Positions 56,150 through 64,000 of a stretch of 64,000 bases of DNA are shown here, in pieces (position 1 is the first letter of the stretch; every line of letters begins with the position of its first letter). Under the pieces are notes generated by a model, which made no database searches, was not told the origin of the DNA, and saw only the letters and a list, made by a program, of their open reading frames with translations. The position numbers and the translations under genes are program-made. The DNA is from Microbacterium hominis (GTDB lineage Bacteria > Actinomycetota > Actinomycetes > Actinomycetales > Microbacteriaceae), in NCBI RefSeq assembly GCF_013282805.1, contig NZ_CP054038.1, positions 248,001 to 312,000 of the forward strand, given 5' to 3'.

Positions 56150-58507
56150 ATGCCTGCTGCGTCCGAGAACCACATCGCCGACTCCCACGAGGTCATCCGG
56201 GTCGTCGGCGCCCGGGAGAACAACCTCAAGAACGTCTCGCTCGACATCCCGAAGCGGCGACTCACCGTCTTCACCGGAGTCAGCGGGTCGGGCAAGTCCT
56301 CGCTCGTGTTCGCGACGATCGCGAACGAGTCGCAGCGGCTCATCAACGAGACCTATCCCACGTTCGTGCAGCAGTTCATGGCGCAGCTGAACCGGCCCGA
56401 GGTCGACGCGCTGGAGAACATCAGCCCGGCGATCATCGTCGACCAGGAGCGCATGGGGGCGAACGCCCGCTCCACCGTGGGCACCGCCACCGACGCCCAC
56501 GCGATGCTCCGGCTGCTGTTCAGCCGCATCGGTCAGCCGCACGTCGGCTCGCCGCAGGCCTTCTCGTTCAACGTGCCGTCGGTGAGCGGCGCGGGAGCGG
56601 TGACGATCCAGGTCGGTGCGAACAAGGGCAGGAAGGAGCGCCGCAGCTTCGAGATCACCGGCGGCATGTGCCCGCGGTGCGAGGGACTCGGCGAGGTGAG
56701 CGACGTCGACCTCGACGAGCTGTACGACAAGACGAAGTCGCTCGCCGAGGGCGCGATCACGATTCCCGGCTACAACGCCGACGGCTGGATGGTGAAGGGC
56801 TTCACCGAGTCGGGGTTCGTCGACCCCGACAAGGCGATCCAGGACTACACCGACCAGGAGCGTCAGGACTTCCTCTACAAGGAGCCGACGAAGGTCAAGA
56901 TCAACGGCATCAACATGACCTATGAGGGCCTGGTGCCGAAGATCACCAAGTCGATGCTGCAGAAGGATCGCGACGCTCTCCAGCCGCACGTGCGCGCCTT
57001 CGTGGACCGTGCCGTGAAGTTCCTCCCGTGCCCCGACTGCGGCGGCACCCGGCTCAACGAGGGCGCGCGCTCGTCGAAGATCAACGACACGAGCATCGCC
57101 GACGCCGCCGCGATGCAGATCACCGACCTGGCGGCCTGGCTCGACTCGGTCGACGCCACCGAGGTCGGGCCGCTCATGAAGAGCCTCCGCCAGTTGATCG
57201 GCTCGTTCATCGACATCGGTCTCGGCTACCTCTCGCTCGACCGCGCCAGCGGCACCCTGTCGGGGGGTGAGGCGCAGCGCACGAAGATGATCCGGCACCT
57301 CGGATCGAGCCTGACCGACATCAGCTACGTGTTCGACGAGCCGACCGCGGGCCTGCACCCGCACGACATCCAGCGCATGAACACGCTCCTGCAGCAGCTG
57401 CGCGACAAGGGCAACACGGTGCTCGTGGTCGAGCACAAGCCCGAGGTGATCGCGATCGCGGACCACGTCGTGGACCTCGGCCCCGGGGCCGGGCGCGCGG
57501 GCGGTGAGATCCAGTTCGAAGGAGACGTGGCCGCGCTGCGCGCTTCTGCGACGCTCACCGGTCGACACCTCGACCACCGTGCGCAGCTCAAGCAGTCCAC
57601 GCGCACGCCGAAGGGGACTCTCGAGATCCGCGGCGCGACCCAGCACAACCTCCGCGGCGTCGACGTCGACATCCCGCTCGGAGTGCTCACGGTCGTCACC
57701 GGTGTCGCGGGCTCCGGCAAGTCCTCTCTCATCCACGGCAACGTGCCGGCGTTCGACGACGTGGTCGTCGTGGACCAGTCCGCGATCAAGGGTTCGCGCC
57801 GGTCGAGTCCGGCCACTTACACGGGGATCCTGGATGCCGTGCGCACCGCCTTCGCCAAGGCGAACGGCGTGAAGCCGGGCCTGTTCAGCGCCAACTCCGA
57901 GGGCGCGTGCCCCGCGTGCAAGGGTCTCGGCGTGATCATCACGAATCTCGGGTTCACGCAGTCGGTGGAGACGCTGTGCGAGCTGTGCGAGGGGTCGGGC
58001 TTCAGCGACGCGGTGCTCGAGTACACGCTCGACGGCAGGAACATCGCGGAGGTGCTGGCGATGTCGGCGAGCGAGGCGTCGGAGTTCATCACCAAGGGCC
58101 CCGCGCACGCGACCCTGCTGCGCATGATCGACGTCGGCCTCGGCTACATCACCCTCGGTCAGGCGCTCAACACGCTCTCCGGAGGTGAGCGGCAGCGTCT
58201 CAAGCTCGCGATCTCCATGGCCAAGAAGGGGGCGATCTACGTGCTCGACGAGCCGACCACCGGCCTCCACCTCGCCGACGTCGACAACATGCTCGGGATG
58301 CTGGATCGACTGGTGGATGCCGGCAACAGCGTGATCGTGATCGAGCACCATCAGGCGGTCATGGCCCACGCCGACTGGATCATCGACCTCGGACCCGGCG
58401 CGGGCCACGACGGCGGCCGGATCGTGTTCGAGGGCACGCCCACCGACCTGGTCGCGGCGGGGGAGACGCTGACGGCGGTGCACCTGAAGGAGTACGTCGG
58501 GGCGTGA
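56150..58507 (+). CDS. Short UvrA-like ABC ATPase (UvrA2/DrrC type)
   Basis: Excinuclease-A-like DNA-binding ATPase of 785 residues, about 170 shorter than UvrA. Walker A sites GVSGSGKSS (43-51) and GVAGSGKSS (518-526); signatures LSGGEAQR (370-377) and LSGGERQR (676-683). Zinc-module Cys pairs are CPRCEGLG, CPDCGGTRLN and CPACKGLG with CELCEGSG. The shorter first half suggests loss of the UvrB-binding region, as in UvrA2 proteins linked to tolerance of DNA-binding drugs. No uvrB or uvrC is adjacent. The ATG lacks a Shine-Dalgarno sequence. Confidence 0.9.
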   Translation: MPAASENHIADSHEVIRVVGARENNLKNVSLDIPKRRLTVFTGVSGSGKSSLVFATIANESQRLINETYPTFVQQFMAQLNRPEVDALENISPAIIVDQERMGANARSTVGTATDAHAMLRLLFSRIGQPHVGSPQAFSFNVPSVSGAGAVTIQVGANKGRKERRSFEITGGMCPRCEGLGEVSDVDLDELYDKTKSLAEGAITIPGYNADGWMVKGFTESGFVDPDKAIQDYTDQERQDFLYKEPTKVKINGINMTYEGLVPKITKSMLQKDRDALQPHVRAFVDRAVKFLPCPDCGGTRLNEGARSSKINDTSIADAAAMQITDLAAWLDSVDATEVGPLMKSLRQLIGSFIDIGLGYLSLDRASGTLSGGEAQRTKMIRHLGSSLTDISYVFDEPTAGLHPHDIQRMNTLLQQLRDKGNTVLVVEHKPEVIAIADHVVDLGPGAGRAGGEIQFEGDVAALRASATLTGRHLDHRAQLKQSTRTPKGTLEIRGATQHNLRGVDVDIPLGVLTVVTGVAGSGKSSLIHGNVPAFDDVVVVDQSAIKGSRRSSPATYTGILDAVRTAFAKANGVKPGLFSANSEGACPACKGLGVIITNLGFTQSVETLCELCEGSGFSDAVLEYTLDGRNIAEVLAMSASEASEFITKGPAHATLLRMIDVGLGYITLGQALNTLSGGERQRLKLAISMAKKGAIYVLDEPTTGLHLADVDNMLGMLDRLVDAGNSVIVIEHHQAVMAHADWIIDLGPGAGHDGGRIVFEGTPTDLVAAGETLTAVHLKEYVGA

Positions 58508-58516
58508 GCCGGCACG

Positions 58517-58538
58517 CGATGGGGAACTCTCCCCATCG
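58517..58538. terminator. Hairpin after the UvrA-like gene
   Basis: CGATGGGGA and TCCCCATCG form a perfect 9-bp stem with a 4-nt loop, nine bp after the stop. Confidence 0.7.
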
Positions 58539-58712
58539 AGTGGTGCGGGTCGCCCGCCATACGATGCCCGGGCGGGCCGCCACGCGCGGAGAGCGCTTTC
58601 GCCGCGGTTAGGGTGGTGGAATCCCCTTGTGATCGAGCGCCTCAGACTCTCGTCCGGTCCGGTGCCCGCGCCCCGCGTACGTTGAGACTGCCTGCAGGAG
58701 GCCCCGGTCCCG

Positions 58713-61700
58713 ATGAAGATCCCCGTGTGGCTTCGCGCGCGCCGACGCGTCGTGGCATCGACGAGCATCGTCACCACCGCAGCCCTGGTCGTGGCTGTGC
58801 TCGCGGTCGTCTACGAGGGCAATCCGACGACCGAGGTCGACCTGCACGACGGCAGTGTGTGGGTGACGAAGGAGTCGAGCCTGCTGGTGGGCCACTTCAA
58901 CCACCCCTCGCGCGTGCTCGACGGGGGTCTTCGCACCGTCTCGGAGGAATACGACATCCTCCAGTCGGGCGACGACGTGCTCGTCGTCGACGAGGCGGGT
59001 TCCTCGATCACGCGCGTCGACACCACGAACGTCATGCTCACCGACAGCGCGACGGTCCCGAGCGGCGCCCGCATCGCCCTCGGGGGCCCGACCGTCGCCG
59101 TGCTCGATCCGAACGGCCCGCTGTGGGTGGGCGCGGCCGCGGGCATCGCGGGTCTCGACCCCGCCGGCACCGAGCCTGTCGCCGACCTCGGCGAGGGCGG
59201 CGCGGTCGCCGTCGGCACCGACGGCACGGTCTACGCGGTCTCGGCCGAGGATCGCACGCTGGTGACGGTGCGCGTCGATGCCGAGGGTGAGCCGGGAGAG
59301 CCGTCGACGTCCGATCTCGGTGCGCTCCCGGAGAACCCCGAGGTCGAGGTGACGGCGGTCGGCGACACCGCGATCGTGCTCGACGCGGCATCCGGCACCC
59401 TCGTGACAAGTCGGGGGCTGACGGCTCAGGTCGACGGTGCGGACACCGCGCGGCTGCAGGTCGCGTCGAACTCGGCGACCGGTGTGCGCCTGGCCACCGC
59501 CGACGCCCTCGTGACCGTGCCGTTCGACGGTTCCGAGCAGCGCCGCTTCGCGGCTGCCGCGGGCGCCCCCGCCGCGCCGGTGCAGATCGGCGGGTGCACC
59601 TACGGCGCGTGGTCGGGGTCGGCGGATTTCGTGCGCGACTGCCCCGGCGAAGCCGACGACCTGCACACGCCGGTGCCGGGCGCCGACGCCGATGCCGAGC
59701 TCGTCTTCCGGGTGAACCGCGACGTCATCGTGCTCAACGACGTCAGCGGCGGCTCGTCGTGGATGGCTGCCGACGACCTGCAGGAGGTCGACAACTGGGA
59801 TGACCTGACCCCGCCGGAGGGCGAGGCTGAGGAGAACGACGAGGAGACCACCGAGCAGACGGTCGAGACGACGCTGCCCGAGCGCTCCGAGAAGAACACC
59901 GATCCGATCGCCGTCGACGATTCGTTCGGTGTGCGTCCCGGCCGCACCACGGTGCTGCCGGTGCTCGACAACGACACCGACCAGGACGGCGACATCCTGA
60001 CGGTGAGTCTTCCCGACGGCGGTCCCTCTTTCGGCGAGGTGCAGACGATCAACCTGGGCGCGGGTCTGCAGATCGCCGTGCCCGACGACGCAGCGGGCAC
60101 CGCGCGCTTCACGTACCGCATCGACGACGGCCGCGACGGCCGCGCGGAAGCCACGGTCACCTTGAACGTGCGCGACGCGTCGGTCAACGGCGCCCCGAAG
60201 CAGAACCGCGTGACCGCCCTCACGATGGAGGCCGGCGGCGTCGTCACGTACAACCTGCTTCCCGACTGGATCGACCCCGACGGCGACCAGCCGTTCCTGA
60301 GCCACGTCGAGCCGGCCGAGGGCGACGAGGTCGACTTCACGGCCGACGGCCGCATCACGTACCGCTCGATCAACGGCGTGCTGGGCCGCAAGGACATCGA
60401 GGTCCTCGTGTCGGACGGCGAGAAGACGGGTGCGGGCACGCTGCGCATCGATGTGCGCCCGCCCGGATCGACGGCGCCCGTCACCAACGCCGACCATGTC
60501 GTCACGCGCGTCGGCCAGCCGGTCGAGGTGTCTCCGCTGCTCAACGACACCAACGCGGGGAGCGAGCCGCTGCGGCTCACCCGCGTCGAAGAGGTGGCCG
60601 GGGCCACGGTCGTGCCCGATTACGCCGAGATGACCTTCACGTTCTCGTCCGAGACCGAGGGCGTGTACTACGTGCAGTACCAGGCGTCGTCGGGCGCGAA
60701 GATGTCGAGCGGCATCGTGCGCGTCGATGTGGAATCCGACGCGGACACCGACCTGCCACCGGTCGCCGTGCGCGATGTGGCGCTGCTGCCCAGCGGCGGC
60801 GAGACGCTCGTCGACGTGCTCGCCAACGATCTCGACCCGGCCGGCGGCATCCTCGTGGTGCAGTCGGTGTCGATCGATCGCGACAGCCGCGTGTCGGTGT
60901 CGGTGCTCGGACACGAGAAGCTGCGCATCTCGGATCAGGGCGCCCTCAGCCGTCAGACGACGGTGACCTACACGATCTCCAACGGGGTGCGCAGCGCACA
61001 GGGCGAGGTCGTCGTCATCCCGGTGCCGGGGCCGACGAAGCTGCGTCCGCCGGTCGCGAACGACGACACGGCGGTGGTGCGCGCGGGCGACATCGTCACG
61101 ATCCCCGTGCTCGAGAACGACTATCACCCCAGCGGCGACACGATCCACGTGGCGGCTGACCTCGTCGAGCCGTTCCCGGCGGCCGAAGCGGGCCAGGTCT
61201 TCGTGTCGCAGGACACCGTGCGCTTCAAGGCGAACGAGAAGACGGGCACCGTCTACGCCACCTACGAAGTGGTCGACAGCACCGGGCAGAAGGATGCCGG
61301 CTACATCACCATCCAGGTGCTGCCGGTCAACGCCGAGACGAACCAGGCACCGCGCCCCAAGGACATCACGGCGCGCGTGCTGGCCGGGTCGCAGGTGCGC
61401 ATCCCCGTCGCCCTCGACGGGATCGACCCCGACGGCGACTCGGTCGATCTCGTCGGGCTCGCCTCCGCCCCCGGCAAGGGGCGCGTCGTCGAGACGGGAG
61501 TGGGGAGCCTGACGTACGAGGCGGATGCCGCTTCCGCCGGCACGGATGTCTTCGAGTACCGCGTTCGCGACCGCCTGGGCGCGGAGGCGACGGCGACCGT
61601 GCGGGTCGGCATCGCTCCGCCGGAGACGCGCAATCAGGCGCCGTACGCGGTGAAGGACACGGTCGTCATGCGTCCCGGACGCGAGGTCGCCGTTCCCGTG

Positions 61701-64000
61701 CTGGCCAACGACTCCGACCCCGAGGGCGACACGCCGACGCTCGTGTCGAACGGGCTCATCGTGCCCGACGACGTTCCCGGCCTTGCCGCCGAGGTGCTCG
61801 GCGACCGGGTGGTCGTCACCTCGCCGGGCGAGGAGCTCGAGACGTCGCTGCAGTACACGATCACGGATTCGCACGCCGCGCAGGCCCGTGCGGTGGTGCA
61901 GATCACCGTCGATGAGGACGTGCCGCTGCAGCGTCCGATCGCCCGCGACGACCGCGTCAAGCCCGAGGACATCGACGGCGAGACCGTCGACGTCGAAGTG
62001 CTCGCCAACGACGAGGACCCGGACGGCACCGTTGCCGCACTCACGGTGGCGGTCGACGACGAGGGCGCGCGCGTGCTGCCCGACGGCGTCGTGCGCGTCA
62101 CGATCGGCGACGATGAGCGTCTCCTCACGTACACGATCACCGACGAGGACGGCCTCTCGACGGCCGCGTTCCTGCGGGTGCCGTCGCTGGCGAGCGTCCC
62201 GCCGACGCTGATGTCCACGACCGGTGTCGAGGTGCTCAGCGGCGAGACGATCGAGATCCCGCTCGACGAGCACGTGCAGACCACCGGGGGCGGCTCGGTC
62301 GTCATCACGGAGGCGGCGAAGGTGTCGGCGGTGCACGCGAACGGGGCGAACCTCGTCAAGGACCAGCGCACCCTCGTGTACACCTCGGCCGAGGGCTACC
62401 ACGGCACCGACGCGATCACCTTCGAGGTGACCGACGGCACCGGCCCTGACGATCCCGAGGGCACTAAGGCGACCCTGACGCTTCCGGTCACCGTCCTGCC
62501 GCCGGAGAACCAGCAGCCGACGTTCATCGACGGAGAGCTGACCGTCGCGCCCGGCGAGGATCCCGCGGCCCTCGACCTGCGCGCACTCACCAGCGACCCC
62601 GACGAGGGCGACCTCGACGGCATGACGTACACGCTCGTCGGGAGCGTGCCGAACAGGCTCACCGCGGCCGTCGACGGCCAGACGATGCGGGCGAGCGCCG
62701 ACGTCGCCACCGAGAAGGGCACGCGTGCGACGCTCACGGTGCGCATCTCCGACGGCGAGACCGATCCGATCGAGGGCAGCGTGACCCTCACCGTCACCGC
62801 GTCCACGCGCGAGCTCGCCACCGCGAACGAAGACATCGTGCCCGAGGCCCACCAGGGCGACACGGTCGAGGTCGACGTGCTCGCCAACGACGTGAACCCG
62901 TTCGATGAGCCGCTGACGATCGTCTCGGCGGTGACCCAGACCGGCGAGGGCTTCGCCGAGGTCGTGGGCGACCGGGTCGCGGTCACGCCCGACCCCACCT
63001 ACGTCGGCACGCTCACGGTGCGATACCGGGTGCAGGATGCCACGGGCGACCCCGACCGCGAGGTCGATGGCCTCATCACCCTCACCGTGCAGGGCGTGCC
63101 CGATGCACCGGGAACCCCGACCGTCTCGAGCGTGCAGGACCGCACCGTCGTGCTGTCGTGGACGCCGCCCGTCGACAACGGAGCCGAGATCACGGGATAC
63201 ACCGTGAGCGGGACCCGCGGCGACTACACCAAGGCGTGCTCCTCGACCACGTGCACCCTCGACGGGCTGACCAACAACGTCGAGTACAACTTCACGGTCG
63301 TCGCCACCAACCGGGTCGGCGACTCCGAGCCGTCGCCCCCGTCGGAGACCGCCCGTCCCGACGCGCGCCCCGACACCCCCCAGGCGCCCACGCTCGTCTT
63401 CGGCGACCGGAGCCTGCAGGTCGACTGGGTGACGCCGACCACACCGGGTTCGCCGGTCGAGCACTTCACGCTCGAGATCTCGCCGGCGCCGCCATCGGGC
63501 ATCGTGCAGAAGGCTCTCGTCACCGGGAACACCCTGGTGTGGGACGGCCTGGAGAACGGCACCGCGTATCAGGTGCGCGTCCAGGCGCACAACCGCGCGC
63601 CCGATCCCTCGAGCTGGAGTGCGTGGTCGGCCACGGAGATCCCCGCTCGCGCGCCGGAGCCGGTCGCCGCGCCGTCGACCCAGCGTCTCGCCCCGGTGGG
63701 CGACCAGGCCCAGCTGCAGGTGGCGTGGAACGAGCCGGCCACGAACGGCGCGGCGATCTCGGGCTACGAGCTGCAGGTGCTGCGCGGCGGTGCGGTCGTG
63801 CGCACGATCACCGGGATCGCGGGCGACCAGCGCAGCCAGGCCGTCGTGGTCGACACGTCGACGACCGACTACACGTTCGCGCTGCGGGCGGTGAACAAGG
63901 CCGGCTGGGGATCGTTCGGCCCGGCCTCCGCGCCGCGTCGCGCCTTCGTCGCGCCGGACGCGCCGGCCAACGTCGCGGCGACGCCCGGTGACCGGCGCCT
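58713..64000 (+). CDS. Giant membrane-anchored protein with propeller-like head region, Ig-like repeats and FN3 domains (3' end outside window)
   Basis: The frame is open from this ATG to the window edge (over 1760 residues). A short basic N-terminus and one transmembrane helix (about residues 13-34) make it a type II membrane protein facing outward. Residues 35-395 are beta-rich with repeated short strands like a propeller (GSVWVTKES, DDVLVVDEAG, DGTVYAVSAED). From residue 397 come about 11 tandem Ig/cadherin-like units of about 95 residues with P-x-A-x-D-D and V-L-x-N-D-x-D-P-x-G-D motifs. From 1462 FN3 domains begin (SWTPPVDNGAEITGYTV). AGGAGG lies 12 bases before the ATG. In related actinobacteria such a gene often precedes MoxR, DUF58 and transglutaminase genes; that part is not visible. 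Confidence 0.85.
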   Translation, partial: MKIPVWLRARRRVVASTSIVTTAALVVAVLAVVYEGNPTTEVDLHDGSVWVTKESSLLVGHFNHPSRVLDGGLRTVSEEYDILQSGDDVLVVDEAGSSITRVDTTNVMLTDSATVPSGARIALGGPTVAVLDPNGPLWVGAAAGIAGLDPAGTEPVADLGEGGAVAVGTDGTVYAVSAEDRTLVTVRVDAEGEPGEPSTSDLGALPENPEVEVTAVGDTAIVLDAASGTLVTSRGLTAQVDGADTARLQVASNSATGVRLATADALVTVPFDGSEQRRFAAAAGAPAAPVQIGGCTYGAWSGSADFVRDCPGEADDLHTPVPGADADAELVFRVNRDVIVLNDVSGGSSWMAADDLQEVDNWDDLTPPEGEAEENDEETTEQTVETTLPERSEKNTDPIAVDDSFGVRPGRTTVLPVLDNDTDQDGDILTVSLPDGGPSFGEVQTINLGAGLQIAVPDDAAGTARFTYRIDDGRDGRAEATVTLNVRDASVNGAPKQNRVTALTMEAGGVVTYNLLPDWIDPDGDQPFLSHVEPAEGDEVDFTADGRITYRSINGVLGRKDIEVLVSDGEKTGAGTLRIDVRPPGSTAPVTNADHVVTRVGQPVEVSPLLNDTNAGSEPLRLTRVEEVAGATVVPDYAEMTFTFSSETEGVYYVQYQASSGAKMSSGIVRVDVESDADTDLPPVAVRDVALLPSGGETLVDVLANDLDPAGGILVVQSVSIDRDSRVSVSVLGHEKLRISDQGALSRQTTVTYTISNGVRSAQGEVVVIPVPGPTKLRPPVANDDTAVVRAGDIVTIPVLENDYHPSGDTIHVAADLVEPFPAAEAGQVFVSQDTVRFKANEKTGTVYATYEVVDSTGQKDAGYITIQVLPVNAETNQAPRPKDITARVLAGSQVRIPVALDGIDPDGDSVDLVGLASAPGKGRVVETGVGSLTYEADAASAGTDVFEYRVRDRLGAEATATVRVGIAPPETRNQAPYAVKDTVVMRPGREVAVPVLANDSDPEGDTPTLVSNGLIVPDDVPGLAAEVLGDRVVVTSPGEELETSLQYTITDSHAAQARAVVQITVDEDVPLQRPIARDDRVKPEDIDGETVDVEVLANDEDPDGTVAALTVAVDDEGARVLPDGVVRVTIGDDERLLTYTITDEDGLSTAAFLRVPSLASVPPTLMSTTGVEVLSGETIEIPLDEHVQTTGGGSVVITEAAKVSAVHANGANLVKDQRTLVYTSAEGYHGTDAITFEVTDGTGPDDPEGTKATLTLPVTVLPPENQQPTFIDGELTVAPGEDPAALDLRALTSDPDEGDLDGMTYTLVGSVPNRLTAAVDGQTMRASADVATEKGTRATLTVRISDGETDPIEGSVTLTVTASTRELATANEDIVPEAHQGDTVEVDVLANDVNPFDEPLTIVSAVTQTGEGFAEVVGDRVAVTPDPTYVGTLTVRYRVQDATGDPDREVDGLITLTVQGVPDAPGTPTVSSVQDRTVVLSWTPPVDNGAEITGYTVSGTRGDYTKACSSTTCTLDGLTNNVEYNFTVVATNRVGDSEPSPPSETARPDARPDTPQAPTLVFGDRSLQVDWVTPTTPGSPVEHFTLEISPAPPSGIVQKALVTGNTLVWDGLENGTAYQVRVQAHNRAPDPSSWSAWSATEIPARAPEPVAAPSTQRLAPVGDQAQLQVAWNEPATNGAAISGYELQVLRGGAVVRTITGIAGDQRSQAVVVDTSTTDYTFALRAVNKAGWGSFGPASAPRRAFVAPDAPANVAATPGDRR

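Noticed and set aside
55322..58777. Minus-strand frame opposite the LLM oxidoreductase and UvrA-like genes
   Set aside because: Low-complexity antisense translation with no domain signature.
58608..63590. Very long minus-strand open frame opposite the giant Ig-like protein gene
   Set aside because: Its translation is Arg/His/Val-rich without motifs and mirrors the codon structure of the plus-strand gene, whose Ig-like and FN3 repeats are clear. Long antisense frames are expected at this GC content.

Overview
The window is high-GC actinobacterial chromosome. Gene style (GTG starts, 4-bp start/stop overlaps, frequent GGATGCCGC/GCATCC alanine-serine stretches, Gram-positive cell-wall sorting signal, probable leaderless genes) points to Microbacteriaceae, most likely Microbacterium or a close relative. 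No rRNA, tRNA, CRISPR array, insertion sequence or phage gene was seen. No gene-free gap exceeds 300 bp.

Layout. (1) 1-3285: 3' part of a repetitive LPxTG-type surface protein. (2) 3488-8154, minus strand: a YkoEDC-like ECF vitamin transporter (EcfT, fused double ATPase, S component), then a pirin and a small GNAT acetyltransferase. (3) 8351-12512: secreted SGNH hydrolase, a DEAD/DEFH helicase and a DUF1697 protein. (4) 12610-23866: a TetR repressor divergent from a glycoside-use operon (MFS transporter, GH78 alpha-L-rhamnosidase, GH1 beta-glycosidase, three SDR dehydrogenases, a TIM-barrel isomerase-like protein, a GH43-type protein). (5) 24009-30553: GPH sugar symporter, AraC regulator, GH2 glycosidase and a BNR propeller protein. 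(6) 30702-33272: RecQ and a lipoprotein. (7) 33519-44936: hexuronate locus with glucuronate isomerase, fructuronate reductase-like enzyme, mannonate dehydratase, an MFS transporter behind a leader ORF, two TIM-barrel proteins, two Gfo/Idh/MocA oxidoreductases, a gluconokinase and a LacI regulator. (8) 45137-50590: a cytosolic metzincin-like protein with a small partner, GH3, and a GH16-like protein with an altered active site. (9) 50798-58507: acyl-CoA oxidase-type dehydrogenase, zinc-ribbon protein, Tag DNA glycosylase, SUMF-domain protein, PspC protein, LLM flavin oxidoreductase and a short UvrA-like ATPase. (10) 58713 to the right edge: 5' part of a giant Ig-like/FN3 membrane-anchored protein.

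How the genes fit together. Regions 4, 5, 7 and part of 8 look like one carbohydrate-scavenging programme. None of the glycosidases carries a visible signal peptide, so glycosides or oligosaccharides are probably imported intact by MFS/GPH carriers and cut inside the cell. Rhamnose, glucose-type sugars and uronic acid would be released and the uronate passed through the isomerase pathway. Three local regulators have plausible operators nearby: a TetR double palindrome, and LacI-type CG-centred sites at two promoters of the uronate locus and in front of the BNR gene.

At smaller scale, a family of perfect or near-perfect palindromes sits just downstream of stop codons at four places. Two other palindromic sequences lie inside coding genes, in the helicase and in the ATPase linker. 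At least ten genes have a -10-like hexamer followed by only 5-7 bases before the start codon, suggesting leaderless transcripts.
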